From Halolactibacillus alkaliphilus (lineage in GTDB: Bacteria; Bacillota; Bacilli; Bacillales; Amphibacillaceae), in the NCBI RefSeq assembly GCF_900115465.1, contig NZ_FOWN01000016.1, positions 1-62,069 of the forward strand: 62,069 nucleotides of DNA, in the 5' to 3' direction. Position 1 is the first letter of the stretch. Each line of letters starts with the position of its first letter. A program made the translations under genes and the position numbers. The notes beneath the pieces are model-generated. The model made no database searches. It saw nothing but the letters and a program-made list of their open reading frames with translations, and was not told the DNA's origin. Below, one piece after another: positions 24,156 through 34,082 of this stretch.

Positions 24156-25145
24156 TTAAGTTGTTTCACCTTTAATTAGCTCTACATCAAAGATTGCTCG
24201 TTCTGTTAGGGGCTGATCGTTATGTTTCATTTGTTTAATAAGTGATTTAACCAATTGTTTTGACAGTTGTTCAATCGGCTGTTTAATTGTTGTTAATTTT
24301 GGCGTCTGTAATGTCCGTATAAAACTATTGTAATCATACCCGATAATTTTTAAATCATCCGGCACAGTGATGCCGTGTCTAAATGCATAGACTGACAGTG
24401 CATAAGCCATTATGTCATTACTGCAAAATACACCATCAAAATCTCTGATTATATCAGCTAAATTATCTTCAATGAAACGATAATTATCCTCAAATGTGAA
24501 ATCAACATTTGCTCCTTCAATAACATCCCACATTATGCTGTTTCGAGAACATGTCATCTGAAAAGCATCGAATCGACGATTGGAAAGCATCTCAAAATCT
24601 AGAGGGCCGGCAATGTGTAATAACTTGCGACAGCCTCTTTTAATTAGGTGTTGTGTAGCGAGCTCTCCGCCATGGTAATTATCACTTGCAACGTAGGGGA
24701 TTTTAGATGAAATAATACGATCAAAGGTTACGATGGGCATCGTTAAGCTTTTATATACTTCTATGTCTAACGTATGTGAGCACATAATGACACCATCAGC
24801 CCGGTGCTCTTTCAACATTTGTAAATACCCAGATTCTTTTTCTTTATCGTTAACGGAGTTACAAATAATGATTTTGAAATTGTTTTGGCTGGCATAATGT
24901 TCAATCCAGTGAACGATTTCACTAAAGAATGGATGACGGATTTCGGGAACAATTAATCCTATTAAATGCGACTCATTAGATAAGAGGGATCGCGCAATTT
25001 GATTAGGAGAATAATTGAGTGCCTTTATTGCCTCTTCCACTTTCTTGCGTGTTGCCTCCCCAATGTATCCACGATTATTCATTACGCGTGATACGGTGGT
25101 AACGGAGACTCCTGCATGTTTAGCAACATCTTTAATACTGACCAT
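24156..25145 (-). CDS. LacI family repressor of the alpha-galactoside operon
   Basis: A 329-residue regulator. The N-terminal helix-turn-helix reads VSIKDVAKHAGVSVTTVSRV. The hinge (YSPNQIARSLLS) and a periplasmic-binding-like sugar domain (LIGLIVPEIRHPFFSEIVHW onwards) follow. It is divergent from the sugar ABC operon, with a 346-base intergenic region that has LacI/cre-type operators near both promoters. This makes it the likely local repressor, induced by raffinose, melibiose or a breakdown product. Start ATG at 25145 with GAGG eight bases upstream. Full length, no lesion. Confidence 0.9.
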   Translation of the reverse strand: MVSIKDVAKHAGVSVTTVSRVMNNRGYIGEATRKKVEEAIKALNYSPNQIARSLLSNESHLIGLIVPEIRHPFFSEIVHWIEHYASQNNFKIIICNSVNDKEKESGYLQMLKEHRADGVIMCSHTLDIEVYKSLTMPIVTFDRIISSKIPYVASDNYHGGELATQHLIKRGCRKLLHIAGPLDFEMLSNRRFDAFQMTCSRNSIMWDVIEGANVDFTFEDNYRFIEDNLADIIRDFDGVFCSNDIMAYALSVYAFRHGITVPDDLKIIGYDYNSFIRTLQTPKLTTIKQPIEQLSKQLVKSLIKQMKHNDQPLTERAIFDVELIKGETT

Positions 25146-25225
25146 AGGGCATTCCTCATTTGTGTGATAGTTGTAGTTTATGACATTAGTATATCATATG
25201 TTAAAGGTTTTCATAATATTTTCAG

Positions 25226-25239
25226 TTAAAGCGTTTCCA
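25226..25239 (+). promoter_or_regulatory. cre/LacI-type operator near the lacI-type gene
   Basis: TTAAAGCGTTTCCA matches the CcpA/LacI-family consensus at 12 of 14 positions, with the central AAGCGTTT core. It lies about 80 bases ahead of the regulator gene and suits autoregulation. Confidence 0.5.
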
Positions 25240-25339
25240 ATTTGTGCAAAGTGACAAGGTTTGCGATGTTAAATCGCACATTATGTGTATTTTTGGTAGT
25301 TTTAAGTGTTTAAAAATATAAAAAAACGTATGAAAACGA

Positions 25340-25368
25340 TTGACATACATTTTCGCGGGTGATATTAT
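25340..25368 (+). promoter_or_regulatory. Sigma-A promoter of the alpha-galactoside operon
   Basis: TTGACA (25340-25345), 17 bases, then TATTAT (25363-25368). The -35 is overlapped from the left by TGAAAACGATTG, half of a LacI-type operator. The distance to the first gene leaves a leader of about 115 bases. Confidence 0.82.
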
Positions 25369-25456
25369 GTAGTCATAAAGTTAATGCAAACTTACACTTT
25401 TAAAAGGAGGCGTATCCTCAACAGAAAGAAAGACGGTTTATTTTTTAGGTTATAGT

Positions 25457-25470
25457 TGATAACGCTTACA
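25457..25470 (+). promoter_or_regulatory. Operator (cre/LacI type) in the alpha-galactoside operon leader
   Basis: TGATAACGCTTACA fits the degenerate cre consensus TGWNANCGNTNWCA at every position. It lies downstream of the promoter and 22 bases before the first start codon, so bound CcpA or the local LacI protein would act as a roadblock. Confidence 0.7.
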
Positions 25471-25491
25471 AAAAAACAGGAGGTTAGGAAA

Positions 25492-26733
25492 ATGAATAAA
25501 ATGATAAAAGGTGTCATCGTATTGTTACTTGCTTTACTAGTATTAGCTGCATGTGGTGGGGATGACACAACAGATAATGAGGCATCAAATGGTACGTCAG
25601 GTGATCAGGTTGAATTGGAGTTCTTTCAATTTAAGAGTGAAGCAGTAAGAGAATTTGATGCGTTGATAGAAAAATTTGAAGCAGAGAATCCAAACATTAA
25701 AGTTGTTCAAAATAATTCACCGGATGCTGATACGGTTTTATTCTCGCGATTGTCTCAAAATGATATTCCAGATGTTTTAACAATTAACGGTGGTGTTACA
25801 TTTGGTGAAGTAGCTCGCGCTGGCGTGTTGAAAGACTTATCTGGTGACCCGCTTCTTGACACAGTAACAGATGAATATGAAGACATGTTAAAACGCTTAA
25901 GCCGCACGGATGAGTTGTATGCGTTCCCTCATTCAGTAAATGCAAATGGTGTTATTTACAATAAAACTATTTTTAATGATTTAGGTCTAGAAATTCCAAC
26001 GACATGGGATGAATTTATTAGTTTGCTAGATGAAATTCAAGCGGCAGGTGTGAATCCGTTAATGTCAACATACGGTGAAGCTTGGACGATTTTACCACCA
26101 CTTAATACAATTGCATCAAATACACACGGGATGGAATTCTTTGACGAATTAGAGGCAGGAAACACATCTTTTACTGACGTATATGGTGAAATTGCTGAAA
26201 AGCTATTAACGCTTCTTCCATATGCTGAAAACGATGTCTTTGGATCAGATTACAATATGGGTAATACAGCCTTTGCTAATGGTGAAGCAGCAATGTACTT
26301 ACAAGGTGTTTGGGCATTAGGTCCGATTTTGGAAGCGAATCCAGAATTAGAAGTAGGTGTATTCCCGATGCCAGCGACAAATGGTCATAATAGCATTGTA
26401 TCAGGTGTTGATGTAGCCATTGCGATAGCAGATGATTCAGACCATCCAGAAGAAGCACAACAATTTGTTGAGTTCTTACTACAGCCGGAAAATGTCGAAT
26501 TTTATTTAGAAACACAGCGTATGTTCGCAGCGGTTGATGGTGCTGAACAAACAGACCCAGCACTTCAAGAATTACAACCATTTTTTGAAGTTGGTGATGT
26601 TTTACCGTTCTCAGATCACTACTACCCTCAAGGCTACGCAGTTGAGGTTATGTTCCAAGATTATATATTAGGTGGTTCATTAGAAGATTTATTAGCTGAA
26701 ATGGACTCTGAATATGAGCGATTAAGCCAATAA
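25492..26733 (+). CDS. Sugar ABC transporter binding lipoprotein (raffinose/melibiose type)
   Basis: 413 residues from ATG 25492 behind AGGAGG. The signal peptide ends in a lipobox (LLVLAACGG), so it is anchored to the outer face of the membrane. The mature part is a cluster-B (MalE-like, SBP_bac_1) fold: NGVIYNKTIFNDLGLEIPTT is the conserved segment after the first lobe. It would capture alpha-galactosides and hand them to the two following permeases. Raffinose-family specificity is inferred from the enzymes in the operon. Intact. Confidence 0.9.
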   Translation: MNKMIKGVIVLLLALLVLAACGGDDTTDNEASNGTSGDQVELEFFQFKSEAVREFDALIEKFEAENPNIKVVQNNSPDADTVLFSRLSQNDIPDVLTINGGVTFGEVARAGVLKDLSGDPLLDTVTDEYEDMLKRLSRTDELYAFPHSVNANGVIYNKTIFNDLGLEIPTTWDEFISLLDEIQAAGVNPLMSTYGEAWTILPPLNTIASNTHGMEFFDELEAGNTSFTDVYGEIAEKLLTLLPYAENDVFGSDYNMGNTAFANGEAAMYLQGVWALGPILEANPELEVGVFPMPATNGHNSIVSGVDVAIAIADDSDHPEEAQQFVEFLLQPENVEFYLETQRMFAAVDGAEQTDPALQELQPFFEVGDVLPFSDHYYPQGYAVEVMFQDYILGGSLEDLLAEMDSEYERLSQ

Positions 26734-26789
26734 TGTGATATGGAGGAGAAATAGTATTTCTCCTCCTTACTTTTAAGGAGGAAAATCCA

Positions 26790-27659
26790 ATGATGGATAA
26801 AAAGAACACGCGGGTATATTTAATGATGGTATTACCTGCACTTGTTTTATTCTTTAGTTTTCATACTTTCCCTCTCTTGCAGGGGATTTTTTATAGCTTT
26901 ACAGATTATCGGGGATACGGTGATTGGAATTTTATCGGTATTGATAATTATATCAATGTATTTAGAGACCCACGCATTTTAAACTCCTACCAATTTACCT
27001 TTAAATTTGCCATTGTATCAACTGTATTAGTTAATATTATAAGTTTAACAGTTGCACTAGGATTAAACTCGAAAGTGAAGTTTCATAAAACACTCCGTGG
27101 CATTTATTTTATGCCAAATATTTTAAGTATTTTAATTGTCGGTTTTGTCTTTAAATTCATTTTTTCTGTTTTTATTCCTGAGATTGGACAGTCTTTTGGT
27201 ATTGAGGGAATTGCAAAGAGTATATTAGGAAATCGTGATTATGCTTGGATCGCTATTGTAATTGTTGGTGTATGGCAAGCAGCTGCACTGAATGTCATTC
27301 TCTATCTATCTGGATTAGCAACAATTCCAGAGGATTTATACGAAGCTTCTGGCCTTGATGGTGCGAGTAAATGGCAACAATTCCGTCATGTAACGTTTCC
27401 ATTAATTGCGCCATTTTTCACGATAAATATGGTACTAGCAATGAAAAACTTCTTAATGGTCTTTGACCATGTTGTTGCTTTAACTGGGGGTGGACCAGGT
27501 CGTTCAACGCAGTCTATCTCACTCTTGATTTATCAAGATGGTTTTACGGGAGGTCAATTTGCGTTACAATCTGCTAACGCTGTTGTCTACTTCTTCGTTA
27601 TTGTCACTATATCAATAATTCAAATTAGATTCCTTCAAAAACGGGAGGTGCAATTGTAA
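26790..27659 (+). CDS. Sugar ABC transporter permease 1 (MsmF-like)
   Basis: 289 residues, about six TM segments, beginning MMDKKNTRVYLMMVLPALVL. The EAA loop is visible as EASGLDGASKWQQFRHVTFP near residue 190, which docks with the ATPase. ALTGGGPGRSTQSI is the usual periplasmic segment near the end of this subfamily. Start follows AAGGAGG. It pairs with the next permease, with which it overlaps by one base (TAATG). Confidence 0.9.
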   Translation: MMDKKNTRVYLMMVLPALVLFFSFHTFPLLQGIFYSFTDYRGYGDWNFIGIDNYINVFRDPRILNSYQFTFKFAIVSTVLVNIISLTVALGLNSKVKFHKTLRGIYFMPNILSILIVGFVFKFIFSVFIPEIGQSFGIEGIAKSILGNRDYAWIAIVIVGVWQAAALNVILYLSGLATIPEDLYEASGLDGASKWQQFRHVTFPLIAPFFTINMVLAMKNFLMVFDHVVALTGGGPGRSTQSISLLIYQDGFTGGQFALQSANAVVYFFVIVTISIIQIRFLQKREVQL

Positions 27660-28480
27660 TGCGTAATAAAACAAATTATATAACGACGATTCTTCTTATG
27701 TTAGGATCGGTATTCATTCTATTCCCGGTGTTTATTACGGTGATAAATGCCTTTAAAACACCAGCAGAGACAGCGCAATCTATTTTAGCACTACCTTCTG
27801 TTTGGACATTTGATAACTTTAAAACAGCTATCGAAATGACCAATTTCTTTAACGCATTTGCAAACAGTGCGTATGTTACATTTTTCACCGTTATATTTAC
27901 AATACTATCCAATTCACTTGTCGCTTATGCTATTGCAAGAAACTTACACAGAAAAGCTTTTAAGTTCTTGTATTTTTATTTAGTTAGTGCGATGTTTGTT
28001 CCGTTCCCAATTATCATGTTACCCATTGTTAAACAAATGAGTGCGATTGGTTTAATGAACTTAAACGGTCTAATCATCCTTTATGTTGTTTACGGTCTTG
28101 CTTTTAATACGTTCCTCTATACCGGTTATGTAAAGACCATCCCGAAAGAATTAGAAGAAGCTGCCATTGTTGATGGCTGTTCAAAATGGGGTGTTTTCTG
28201 GCGAATTATCTTCCCGATTTTATCTCCAATGAATGCGACAGTAGGTATTCTCACAGCACTTTGGGCATGGAATGATTTCTTATTACCATTAGTTATCCTA
28301 TCTGATCAAGGTGATCGAACATTGCCGCTAGTTCAATATGTCTTCCAAAGTCAGTTCGCCACAAACTATAATTTGGCTTTCGCATCATATTTAATGGCAT
28401 TATTACCAATGTTAGTCGTATATCTTTTCTTGCAACGACGCATTATTAGCGGTGTTACACAAGGGGCAATTAAATCATAA
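27659..28480 (+). CDS. Sugar ABC transporter permease 2 (MsmG-like)
   Basis: 273 residues with six TM segments. The EAA loop is EEAAIVDGCSKWGVFWRIIF near residue 167. Residues LPLVQYVFQSQFATNYNLAF near the end are typical of the MalG/MsmG branch. The start codon overlaps the stop of permease 1, so translation is coupled. No ATPase gene occurs in this operon; in Bacillota such systems usually share one MsmK/MsmX-type ATPase encoded elsewhere. Confidence 0.9.
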   Translation: MRNKTNYITTILLMLGSVFILFPVFITVINAFKTPAETAQSILALPSVWTFDNFKTAIEMTNFFNAFANSAYVTFFTVIFTILSNSLVAYAIARNLHRKAFKFLYFYLVSAMFVPFPIIMLPIVKQMSAIGLMNLNGLIILYVVYGLAFNTFLYTGYVKTIPKELEEAAIVDGCSKWGVFWRIIFPILSPMNATVGILTALWAWNDFLLPLVILSDQGDRTLPLVQYVFQSQFATNYNLAFASYLMALLPMLVVYLFLQRRIISGVTQGAIKS

Positions 28481-28495
28481 GAAAGAAGGGTACTT

Positions 28496-30685
28496 ATGGC
28501 AATCTATTTTGATCAAGAGACAAAAACATTTCATTTACAGACAAGTCAATCAAGTTATTTATTTCAAGTTGTAAATAATAATTATCTTGCACATTTATAC
28601 TGGGGTAAACGTGTACGTTCGACATCCATGCCGAAAGCTCTACGTTATATTGATCGAGGGTTTAGTGGTAATCCGAATAAAGAAGATCGTACATTTTCAT
28701 TAGATACTTTACCACAGGAGTATCCATCATATGGTCATACTGATTTTCGCTCGCCAGCACTTCATATCGAATCGCCAGATGGTAGTCGAATTACTGATTT
28801 GCGTTATGTTAGTCATGAAATTGAAGCAGGAAAACAAGCCTTAACAGGACTTCCATCTACTTATGTAGAGGATAACTCAGAGGCGGATACGTTAAAAGTA
28901 TATTTAATTGATGCGTTGACGCAATTACACGTCACATTGATTTATACGGTCTATTCAACTAGAAATGTTATCACACGCTCAGTTCTTTTTGAAAATAAGG
29001 GAACAGACACACTTTCACTACAAAAAGTAGCCTCTATGAGTGTTGATTTTAGAGATACAGAATTTGAAATGATTAACCTACCGGGAGCGCATGTAAGAGA
29101 GCGAGATATTGAACGTTTACGACTGCGTCGCGGGATGCAAAGTATAGAAAGTCGCCGTGGATCTAGTAGTCATCACCAAAATCCTTTCATTGCTTTGGTA
29201 AGAGAGGAAACGACCGAGACTAAGGGTGATGTATATGGGCTTAGTTTTGTCTATAGTGGAAACTTTAAAGCTGAAGTTGAAATTGATCAGACTAACCAGG
29301 CCCGCGTGATGATGGGAATCAACGATTTTGATTTTAACTGGATACTAAAACAATCATCGGTTTTTCAAACACCAGAGGTCGTCATGGTTTATACCGATCA
29401 AGGATTAAATGACATGTCGAAAACGTATCATGACCTTTATGGAAGACGACTGGCCAGAGGGAAGCATCGTGACAAGCAGCGCCCGGTTTTAATCAATAAT
29501 TGGGAAGCTACTTACTTCGATTTTAATGAAGATAAGATTTTAACCATTGCTGATAAAGCAAAAGATGCTGGTGTGGAATTATTTGTGTTAGATGACGGAT
29601 GGTTCGGTCAACGTGATGATGATTTTACTTCTTTAGGCGATTGGTTTGTTGATGAAGCAAAATTACCAAATGGCTTAAAGTCTTTAGCTGAAAAAATTAA
29701 TGCTATGGGTATGCAGTTTGGTTTGTGGTTTGAACCTGAAATGGTCTCACCGGAAAGTGAATTATATAAAGCACATCCTGATTGGTGCCTACACGTACCT
29801 AATAGACGACGATCAGAGAGCCGCAATCAATTGGTCTTAGATTTTTCGCGTCCAGATGTATGTCAAGAAATGATAACGCGTGTATCAGCCATCTTAGAAT
29901 CAGCACCGATAAGCTATGTGAAGTGGGATATGAATCGTAATATGACAGAAATCGGTTCAAGTTATTGGCCTAAAGACCAACAACAAGAAGTGGCACATCG
30001 CTATATGTTAGGTCTTTATCATGTCATGGAAACCATCACGTCAAGATTTCCTGAGATATTATTTGAAAGCTGTTCTGGTGGTGGTGGGCGCTTTGATCCA
30101 GGAATGCTTCACTATATGCCCCAAACATGGACAAGTGATAACACGGATGCTATTTCTCGCTTACGTATTCAGTATGGAACAAGTCTTGTCTACCCTATTA
30201 GTTCAATGGGATCTCACGTATCAGAAGTCCCAAATCATCAAGTGGGAAGAACGACACCGCTTGAGACAAGAGGTCACGTTGCAATGGATGGCAACTTGGG
30301 TTATGAACTCGATGTTACGAAGTTATCGGATGAAGAGATTAGAGGTATTAAAGACCAAGTAGATCTTTATAAGTCTATTCGCAAGACGATTCAATACGGT
30401 GATTTTTATCGCTTAGTAAGTCCGTTTGAAACAAGCAACTATGGCTCTATTCATGTCAATAAGTCAAAAGATGAAGCGGTATTTATTTATGTACACACTT
30501 TAGCAGAAGCAAATGGACCATTTAAGTCTGTCAAATTATTAGGATTAGATCCTGATAAAGATTATCGAATTATTGAAACAGGTGATATTTTCAGTGGGGA
30601 TAGCCTGATGCATATTGGCCTCAATGTGCCTTTTGCTAAGCACGATTTTAAGAGCACATTATATCGTTTAGAGGCTACTAACTAA
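28496..30685 (+). CDS. Alpha-galactosidase, GH36
   Basis: 729 residues, the usual length for family GH36. An N-terminal beta-sandwich (about 1-330) is followed by the barrel beginning VLINNWEATYFDFNEDKI. The nucleophile is Asp478 in YVKWDMNRN and the acid/base is Asp548 in TWTSDNTDA; ESCSGGGGRFDPG lies between. No signal peptide, so it acts inside on imported sugar: it removes galactose from raffinose, stachyose or melibiose, leaving sucrose from raffinose. It lies 15 bases after the permease gene in the same operon. Intact. Confidence 0.96.
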   Translation: MAIYFDQETKTFHLQTSQSSYLFQVVNNNYLAHLYWGKRVRSTSMPKALRYIDRGFSGNPNKEDRTFSLDTLPQEYPSYGHTDFRSPALHIESPDGSRITDLRYVSHEIEAGKQALTGLPSTYVEDNSEADTLKVYLIDALTQLHVTLIYTVYSTRNVITRSVLFENKGTDTLSLQKVASMSVDFRDTEFEMINLPGAHVRERDIERLRLRRGMQSIESRRGSSSHHQNPFIALVREETTETKGDVYGLSFVYSGNFKAEVEIDQTNQARVMMGINDFDFNWILKQSSVFQTPEVVMVYTDQGLNDMSKTYHDLYGRRLARGKHRDKQRPVLINNWEATYFDFNEDKILTIADKAKDAGVELFVLDDGWFGQRDDDFTSLGDWFVDEAKLPNGLKSLAEKINAMGMQFGLWFEPEMVSPESELYKAHPDWCLHVPNRRRSESRNQLVLDFSRPDVCQEMITRVSAILESAPISYVKWDMNRNMTEIGSSYWPKDQQQEVAHRYMLGLYHVMETITSRFPEILFESCSGGGGRFDPGMLHYMPQTWTSDNTDAISRLRIQYGTSLVYPISSMGSHVSEVPNHQVGRTTPLETRGHVAMDGNLGYELDVTKLSDEEIRGIKDQVDLYKSIRKTIQYGDFYRLVSPFETSNYGSIHVNKSKDEAVFIYVHTLAEANGPFKSVKLLGLDPDKDYRIIETGDIFSGDSLMHIGLNVPFAKHDFKSTLYRLEATN

Positions 30686-30701
30686 GAAAGGAGCGATCGC
30701 T

Positions 30702-31661
30702 ATGGTAAGACTAGATCAACCCTTTATGTTGAAAGCTGCTTCAACCGATGTGCTTTCTATTGGGGAAATATTGATTGATATGATTTCGGATAGTTATCAA
30801 GCGTTAACTGAAAATAATGGTTTTCATGCTTATTTTGGAGGCTCGCCCGCTAACTTGTGTATGAATATTAATCGCTTAGGTGGAAAAGCAAAGCTTGCTG
30901 CTTGTGTGGGAGAGGACCGTTTTGGGGACTTTCTTATCCATCATTTAAAACACCAAAAAGTCGATACGTCGCTTGTTCAACGAAGTCAAGTGTCCACAAG
31001 TATGGTTATTGTGAATAAAAGTAAAGGTAGTCCTATACCTATTTTTTATCGCGGTAGCGATTACCGTATTGTGTTAACGGAAGAATTAAAGGCGGCTATT
31101 CAAGATACGAAAATAATGCATATCTCATCATGGCCACTGTCGCATCGATTATCTCGAGCGGTGATATATGAAGCTGTGGCGTTAGCTAAGCAATCAGATG
31201 TGATTATTGGGTTTGATCCTAATTATCACCCAGGTTTATGGGAAGAGTATGAGGATGGTCTTTCTGTGATGAAAGAGATGGTATCACAATCAGATATCGT
31301 TAAACCCTCAGAAGATGATGCTGAAAGACTTTTTGGTAAAGATACGCCTGAAAATCAAATCAATAAGTTCCATGCTTTAGGGTGTCCGATTGTATTAATG
31401 ACACTTGGAAAAGATGGCGCCATTGTTTCTTTTGAAGGTGAAAAAACTTACTATCAAACGGAGGCATCAACTGTTGTTGATACAACGGGAGCTGGAGATG
31501 CCTTCTGGTCAGGTTTTTATACAGGCATCACGCAAGGTTTGCTGATAGAAGAGGCGCTTTATCTTGGATTTAAAACAAGTGCGTATAAATTGCAGTTTAC
31601 CGGTGCGGTTGTCGATTTACCTAACTACCATCAGCTATTAGAAAAGGAACCACATCGATAA
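30702..31661 (+). CDS. Fructokinase, PfkB family
   Basis: 319 residues. PfkB signature 1 is FGGSPANLCMNINRLGGKA (near residue 46) and signature 2 is DTTGAGDAFWSGF (near residue 264), whose Asp is the catalytic base. FDPNYHPGLWE is typical of the fructokinase branch. In this operon its substrate is very likely fructose released by sucrose phosphorylase, giving fructose-6-phosphate. It starts 16 bases after the alpha-galactosidase stop, behind AAGGAG. Confidence 0.88.
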   Translation: MVRLDQPFMLKAASTDVLSIGEILIDMISDSYQALTENNGFHAYFGGSPANLCMNINRLGGKAKLAACVGEDRFGDFLIHHLKHQKVDTSLVQRSQVSTSMVIVNKSKGSPIPIFYRGSDYRIVLTEELKAAIQDTKIMHISSWPLSHRLSRAVIYEAVALAKQSDVIIGFDPNYHPGLWEEYEDGLSVMKEMVSQSDIVKPSEDDAERLFGKDTPENQINKFHALGCPIVLMTLGKDGAIVSFEGEKTYYQTEASTVVDTTGAGDAFWSGFYTGITQGLLIEEALYLGFKTSAYKLQFTGAVVDLPNYHQLLEKEPHR

Positions 31662-31677
31662 GAAGGGAGCAAGGCTT

Positions 31678-33144
31678 GTGTTAAATAATAAAGTTCAACT
31701 CATTACGTACCCAAATTCTTTAGGTGGCAACTTAAAAGAATTGAATCAGTTATTAGATAAACATTTTTCAGATATATTTACTGGTGGTGTGCATATTTTA
31801 CCGCCATTTCCATCGTCGGGTGACCGAGGCTTTGCGCCACTTACTTACTTAGAGATTGACCCGAATTTTGGTGATTGGGATGATATAAAAGCCATTGGAG
31901 AAAAACGGGATGTGTTACTGGATTTAATGGTTAACCATATTTCTCAACAATCACCATACTTTCAAGATTTCTTAAAAAATGGCCGAGCATCCGCGTATGC
32001 TGACTATTTTTTAACATTAGATAAGATATGGCCTGATGGTGAGCCGAAACAAGCAGATATCGATAAGATGTTTTTACGACGTCCAATGCCTTATTCTACT
32101 TTTGAAATTGAAGCAACGGGTGAAACCGAACGCGTCTGGACAACGTTCGGTAAAACAGACCCATCTGAACAAATTGATTTAGATGTACATTCAGAAAAAG
32201 TTAAAGCGTTATTTACTGAGTTCTTTTTAAACTTTAAAAAGAACAATGTAAGTATTGTCCGCTTAGATGCTGTCGGTTATATTATAAAAAAACTTGGCAC
32301 AAGTTGTTTCTTTGTTGAACCCGATATTTATAAGTTTCTTGATTGGATAAAAGCCCTTGCAGACTCACTTGACATCACGTTATTGCCTGAAGTGCATGCG
32401 CATCATTCCATTCAATACAAACTAAGTGATCATGGCTTTTGGATTTATGACTTTATCTTGCCGTACCGGATCTTAGAAGCGATGATTAATGGTGAGTCAG
32501 AGGCGTTAACTACTTACTTAAAGGACAGGCCAGCTAATCAGTTCACAATGCTAGATTGTCATGATGGTATTCCAGTTAAACCTGATTTAGATGGAATGAT
32601 TGATACAAAAGAAGCAAGAACGTTAGTTGATGAAACAATTGCAAGGGGATCAAACCTAAGTTTAATCGTCTCAGAAGATCACAAAGACGCGGATGGTTTT
32701 GACGTGCATCAAATTCGCTGTACGTACTATTCTGTCTTAAATGAAGACGATGAGCGTTATCTTGCTTCGCGCGCAATTCAATTTTTTGCACCTGGCATTC
32801 CACAAGTATATTATGTAGGTTTACTTGCGGGTATCAATCAAGATGAACGTGTAAAAGAAACAGGGGATGGACGGGAAATTAACCGGGAAAACTTCTCTGT
32901 AAGTGACGTAGAAAAACATTTAGAAAAAGAAATCGTTCAGCGTTTACTAGACCTAATTCGATTTAGAAATGAGTATCCAGCTTTTGATGGTGATTTTACT
33001 GTCTTGCCGAGTAGGGAAGGAACCGTAGCGTTACAATGGGAGAAGGATCAATATATTTGTAAGCTTCACGTCGATCTATCAACAGGACAATCAGAGATTC
33101 ATTATGTAGATGAACTTGGAGAAGAAGCTGCTTATTACATTTAA
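31678..33144 (+). CDS. gtfA: Sucrose phosphorylase, GH13
   Basis: 488 residues from GTG 31678, behind AAGGGAG. Family marks are LPPFPSSGDRGFAPLTYLEI near residue 41, DLMVNHISQQSPYF near residue 82, the nucleophile Asp197 in VRLDAVGY and the acid/base Glu238 in LPEVHAHH. It splits sucrose with phosphate into glucose-1-phosphate and fructose, saving one ATP per sucrose. It is the last gene of the alpha-galactoside operon and explains how the sucrose half of raffinose is used. A bidirectional terminator follows. Confidence 0.95.
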   Translation: MLNNKVQLITYPNSLGGNLKELNQLLDKHFSDIFTGGVHILPPFPSSGDRGFAPLTYLEIDPNFGDWDDIKAIGEKRDVLLDLMVNHISQQSPYFQDFLKNGRASAYADYFLTLDKIWPDGEPKQADIDKMFLRRPMPYSTFEIEATGETERVWTTFGKTDPSEQIDLDVHSEKVKALFTEFFLNFKKNNVSIVRLDAVGYIIKKLGTSCFFVEPDIYKFLDWIKALADSLDITLLPEVHAHHSIQYKLSDHGFWIYDFILPYRILEAMINGESEALTTYLKDRPANQFTMLDCHDGIPVKPDLDGMIDTKEARTLVDETIARGSNLSLIVSEDHKDADGFDVHQIRCTYYSVLNEDDERYLASRAIQFFAPGIPQVYYVGLLAGINQDERVKETGDGREINRENFSVSDVEKHLEKEIVQRLLDLIRFRNEYPAFDGDFTVLPSREGTVALQWEKDQYICKLHVDLSTGQSEIHYVDELGEEAAYYI

Positions 33145-33169
33145 ACTTATGACTTGACATAAACTATTG

Positions 33170-33210
33170 AAAAAGCGCGGAGAAGAGATTATCTTTTCCG
33201 CGCTTTTTTA
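33170..33210. terminator. Bidirectional terminator
   Basis: AAAAAGCGCGGA...TCCGCGCTTTTT, between the sucrose phosphorylase and azoreductase genes. Confidence 0.92.
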
Positions 33211-33233
33211 TAATTCGTCCATATTGTGAGACA

Positions 33234-33863
33234 TTATTTTAAGTTTTTAGCAACTGCTCTTACTTTTTCCAAACCTTCAGCAACAATCGCTTCACCATTT
33301 ACAGGGTCTTGGTTATGTCCTTCGATAATGACCTCATCGATGATTTCCATACCCATTACACCGCCAAATGACGTACGCATATAGTTCACAGCCATTTCCA
33401 TTGGTTGCATTTCAGGCGTTGAGTATACACCGCCACGTGCATTGAGTAAAATGACTTTTTTATCATTCATTAATTGAATCATGTTACCTTCAGTATCGTA
33501 TTTGAATGTGTAGCCTGCAGCGAATACATAGTCTACAAATGTTTGTAGCTTAGCAGGAATAGTTAAGTTCCATAGCGGAAATACAAAAGCAACTGTGTCT
33601 GCCGCTTCAAATAAATCACGTGCTTTCTTTTGAGCATTAAATAAACGTTCCTCAGATTCAGTTAAAGGCTCATGAGCTTCCAACTTCATGTAAGCATTAA
33701 AGATGTCTTGACCTAAGTATGGTGTATCTTCTTGGTATACGTCGTAAACAGTGACGTTAACGTTGTCGTTATTTTTTAACTCTTCCATAAATGCTTCATA
33801 CATTTTGGGAGATGTCGCTTGACTTGATGGACGATCATTTGCTGTAACAATTAATAAATTCAT
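33234..33863 (-). CDS. azoR: FMN-dependent NADH-azoreductase
   Basis: A 209-residue flavodoxin-fold enzyme of the AzoR/AcpD family. It has an N-terminal FMN loop (LIVTANDRPSSQATSPKMY), FVFPLWNLTIPAKLQTFVDY near residue 94 and LLNARGGVYSTPEM near residue 144. The family reduces azo compounds and, more likely in nature, quinones by two electrons at the cost of NADH, and is tied to thiol and quinone stress. ATG behind GGAGG. It is divergent from the TetR gene next to the heliorhodopsin, which makes it a likely target of that regulator. Confidence 0.92.
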   Translation of the reverse strand: MNLLIVTANDRPSSQATSPKMYEAFMEELKNNDNVNVTVYDVYQEDTPYLGQDIFNAYMKLEAHEPLTESEERLFNAQKKARDLFEAADTVAFVFPLWNLTIPAKLQTFVDYVFAAGYTFKYDTEGNMIQLMNDKKVILLNARGGVYSTPEMQPMEMAVNYMRTSFGGVMGMEIIDEVIIEGHNQDPVNGEAIVAEGLEKVRAVAKNLK

Positions 33864-34082
33864 TCTAATATTTCCTCCAATTAATCTTTTTATTTGCCTA
33901 CCACTTAAAATAGTTTCAAATGATGACTATATTTGGTATTATATAATTATCTTCAGTTCAAGACAAATATTTTGTATTAAAAAAAGATTTTTTTATAAAA
34001 ATGCGTCAAATGTTCTATAAACGAAGTAAAATAGATGGATGTATATTGAAAAAACCTAAATATGTAGAGGAGAATCACTTAG

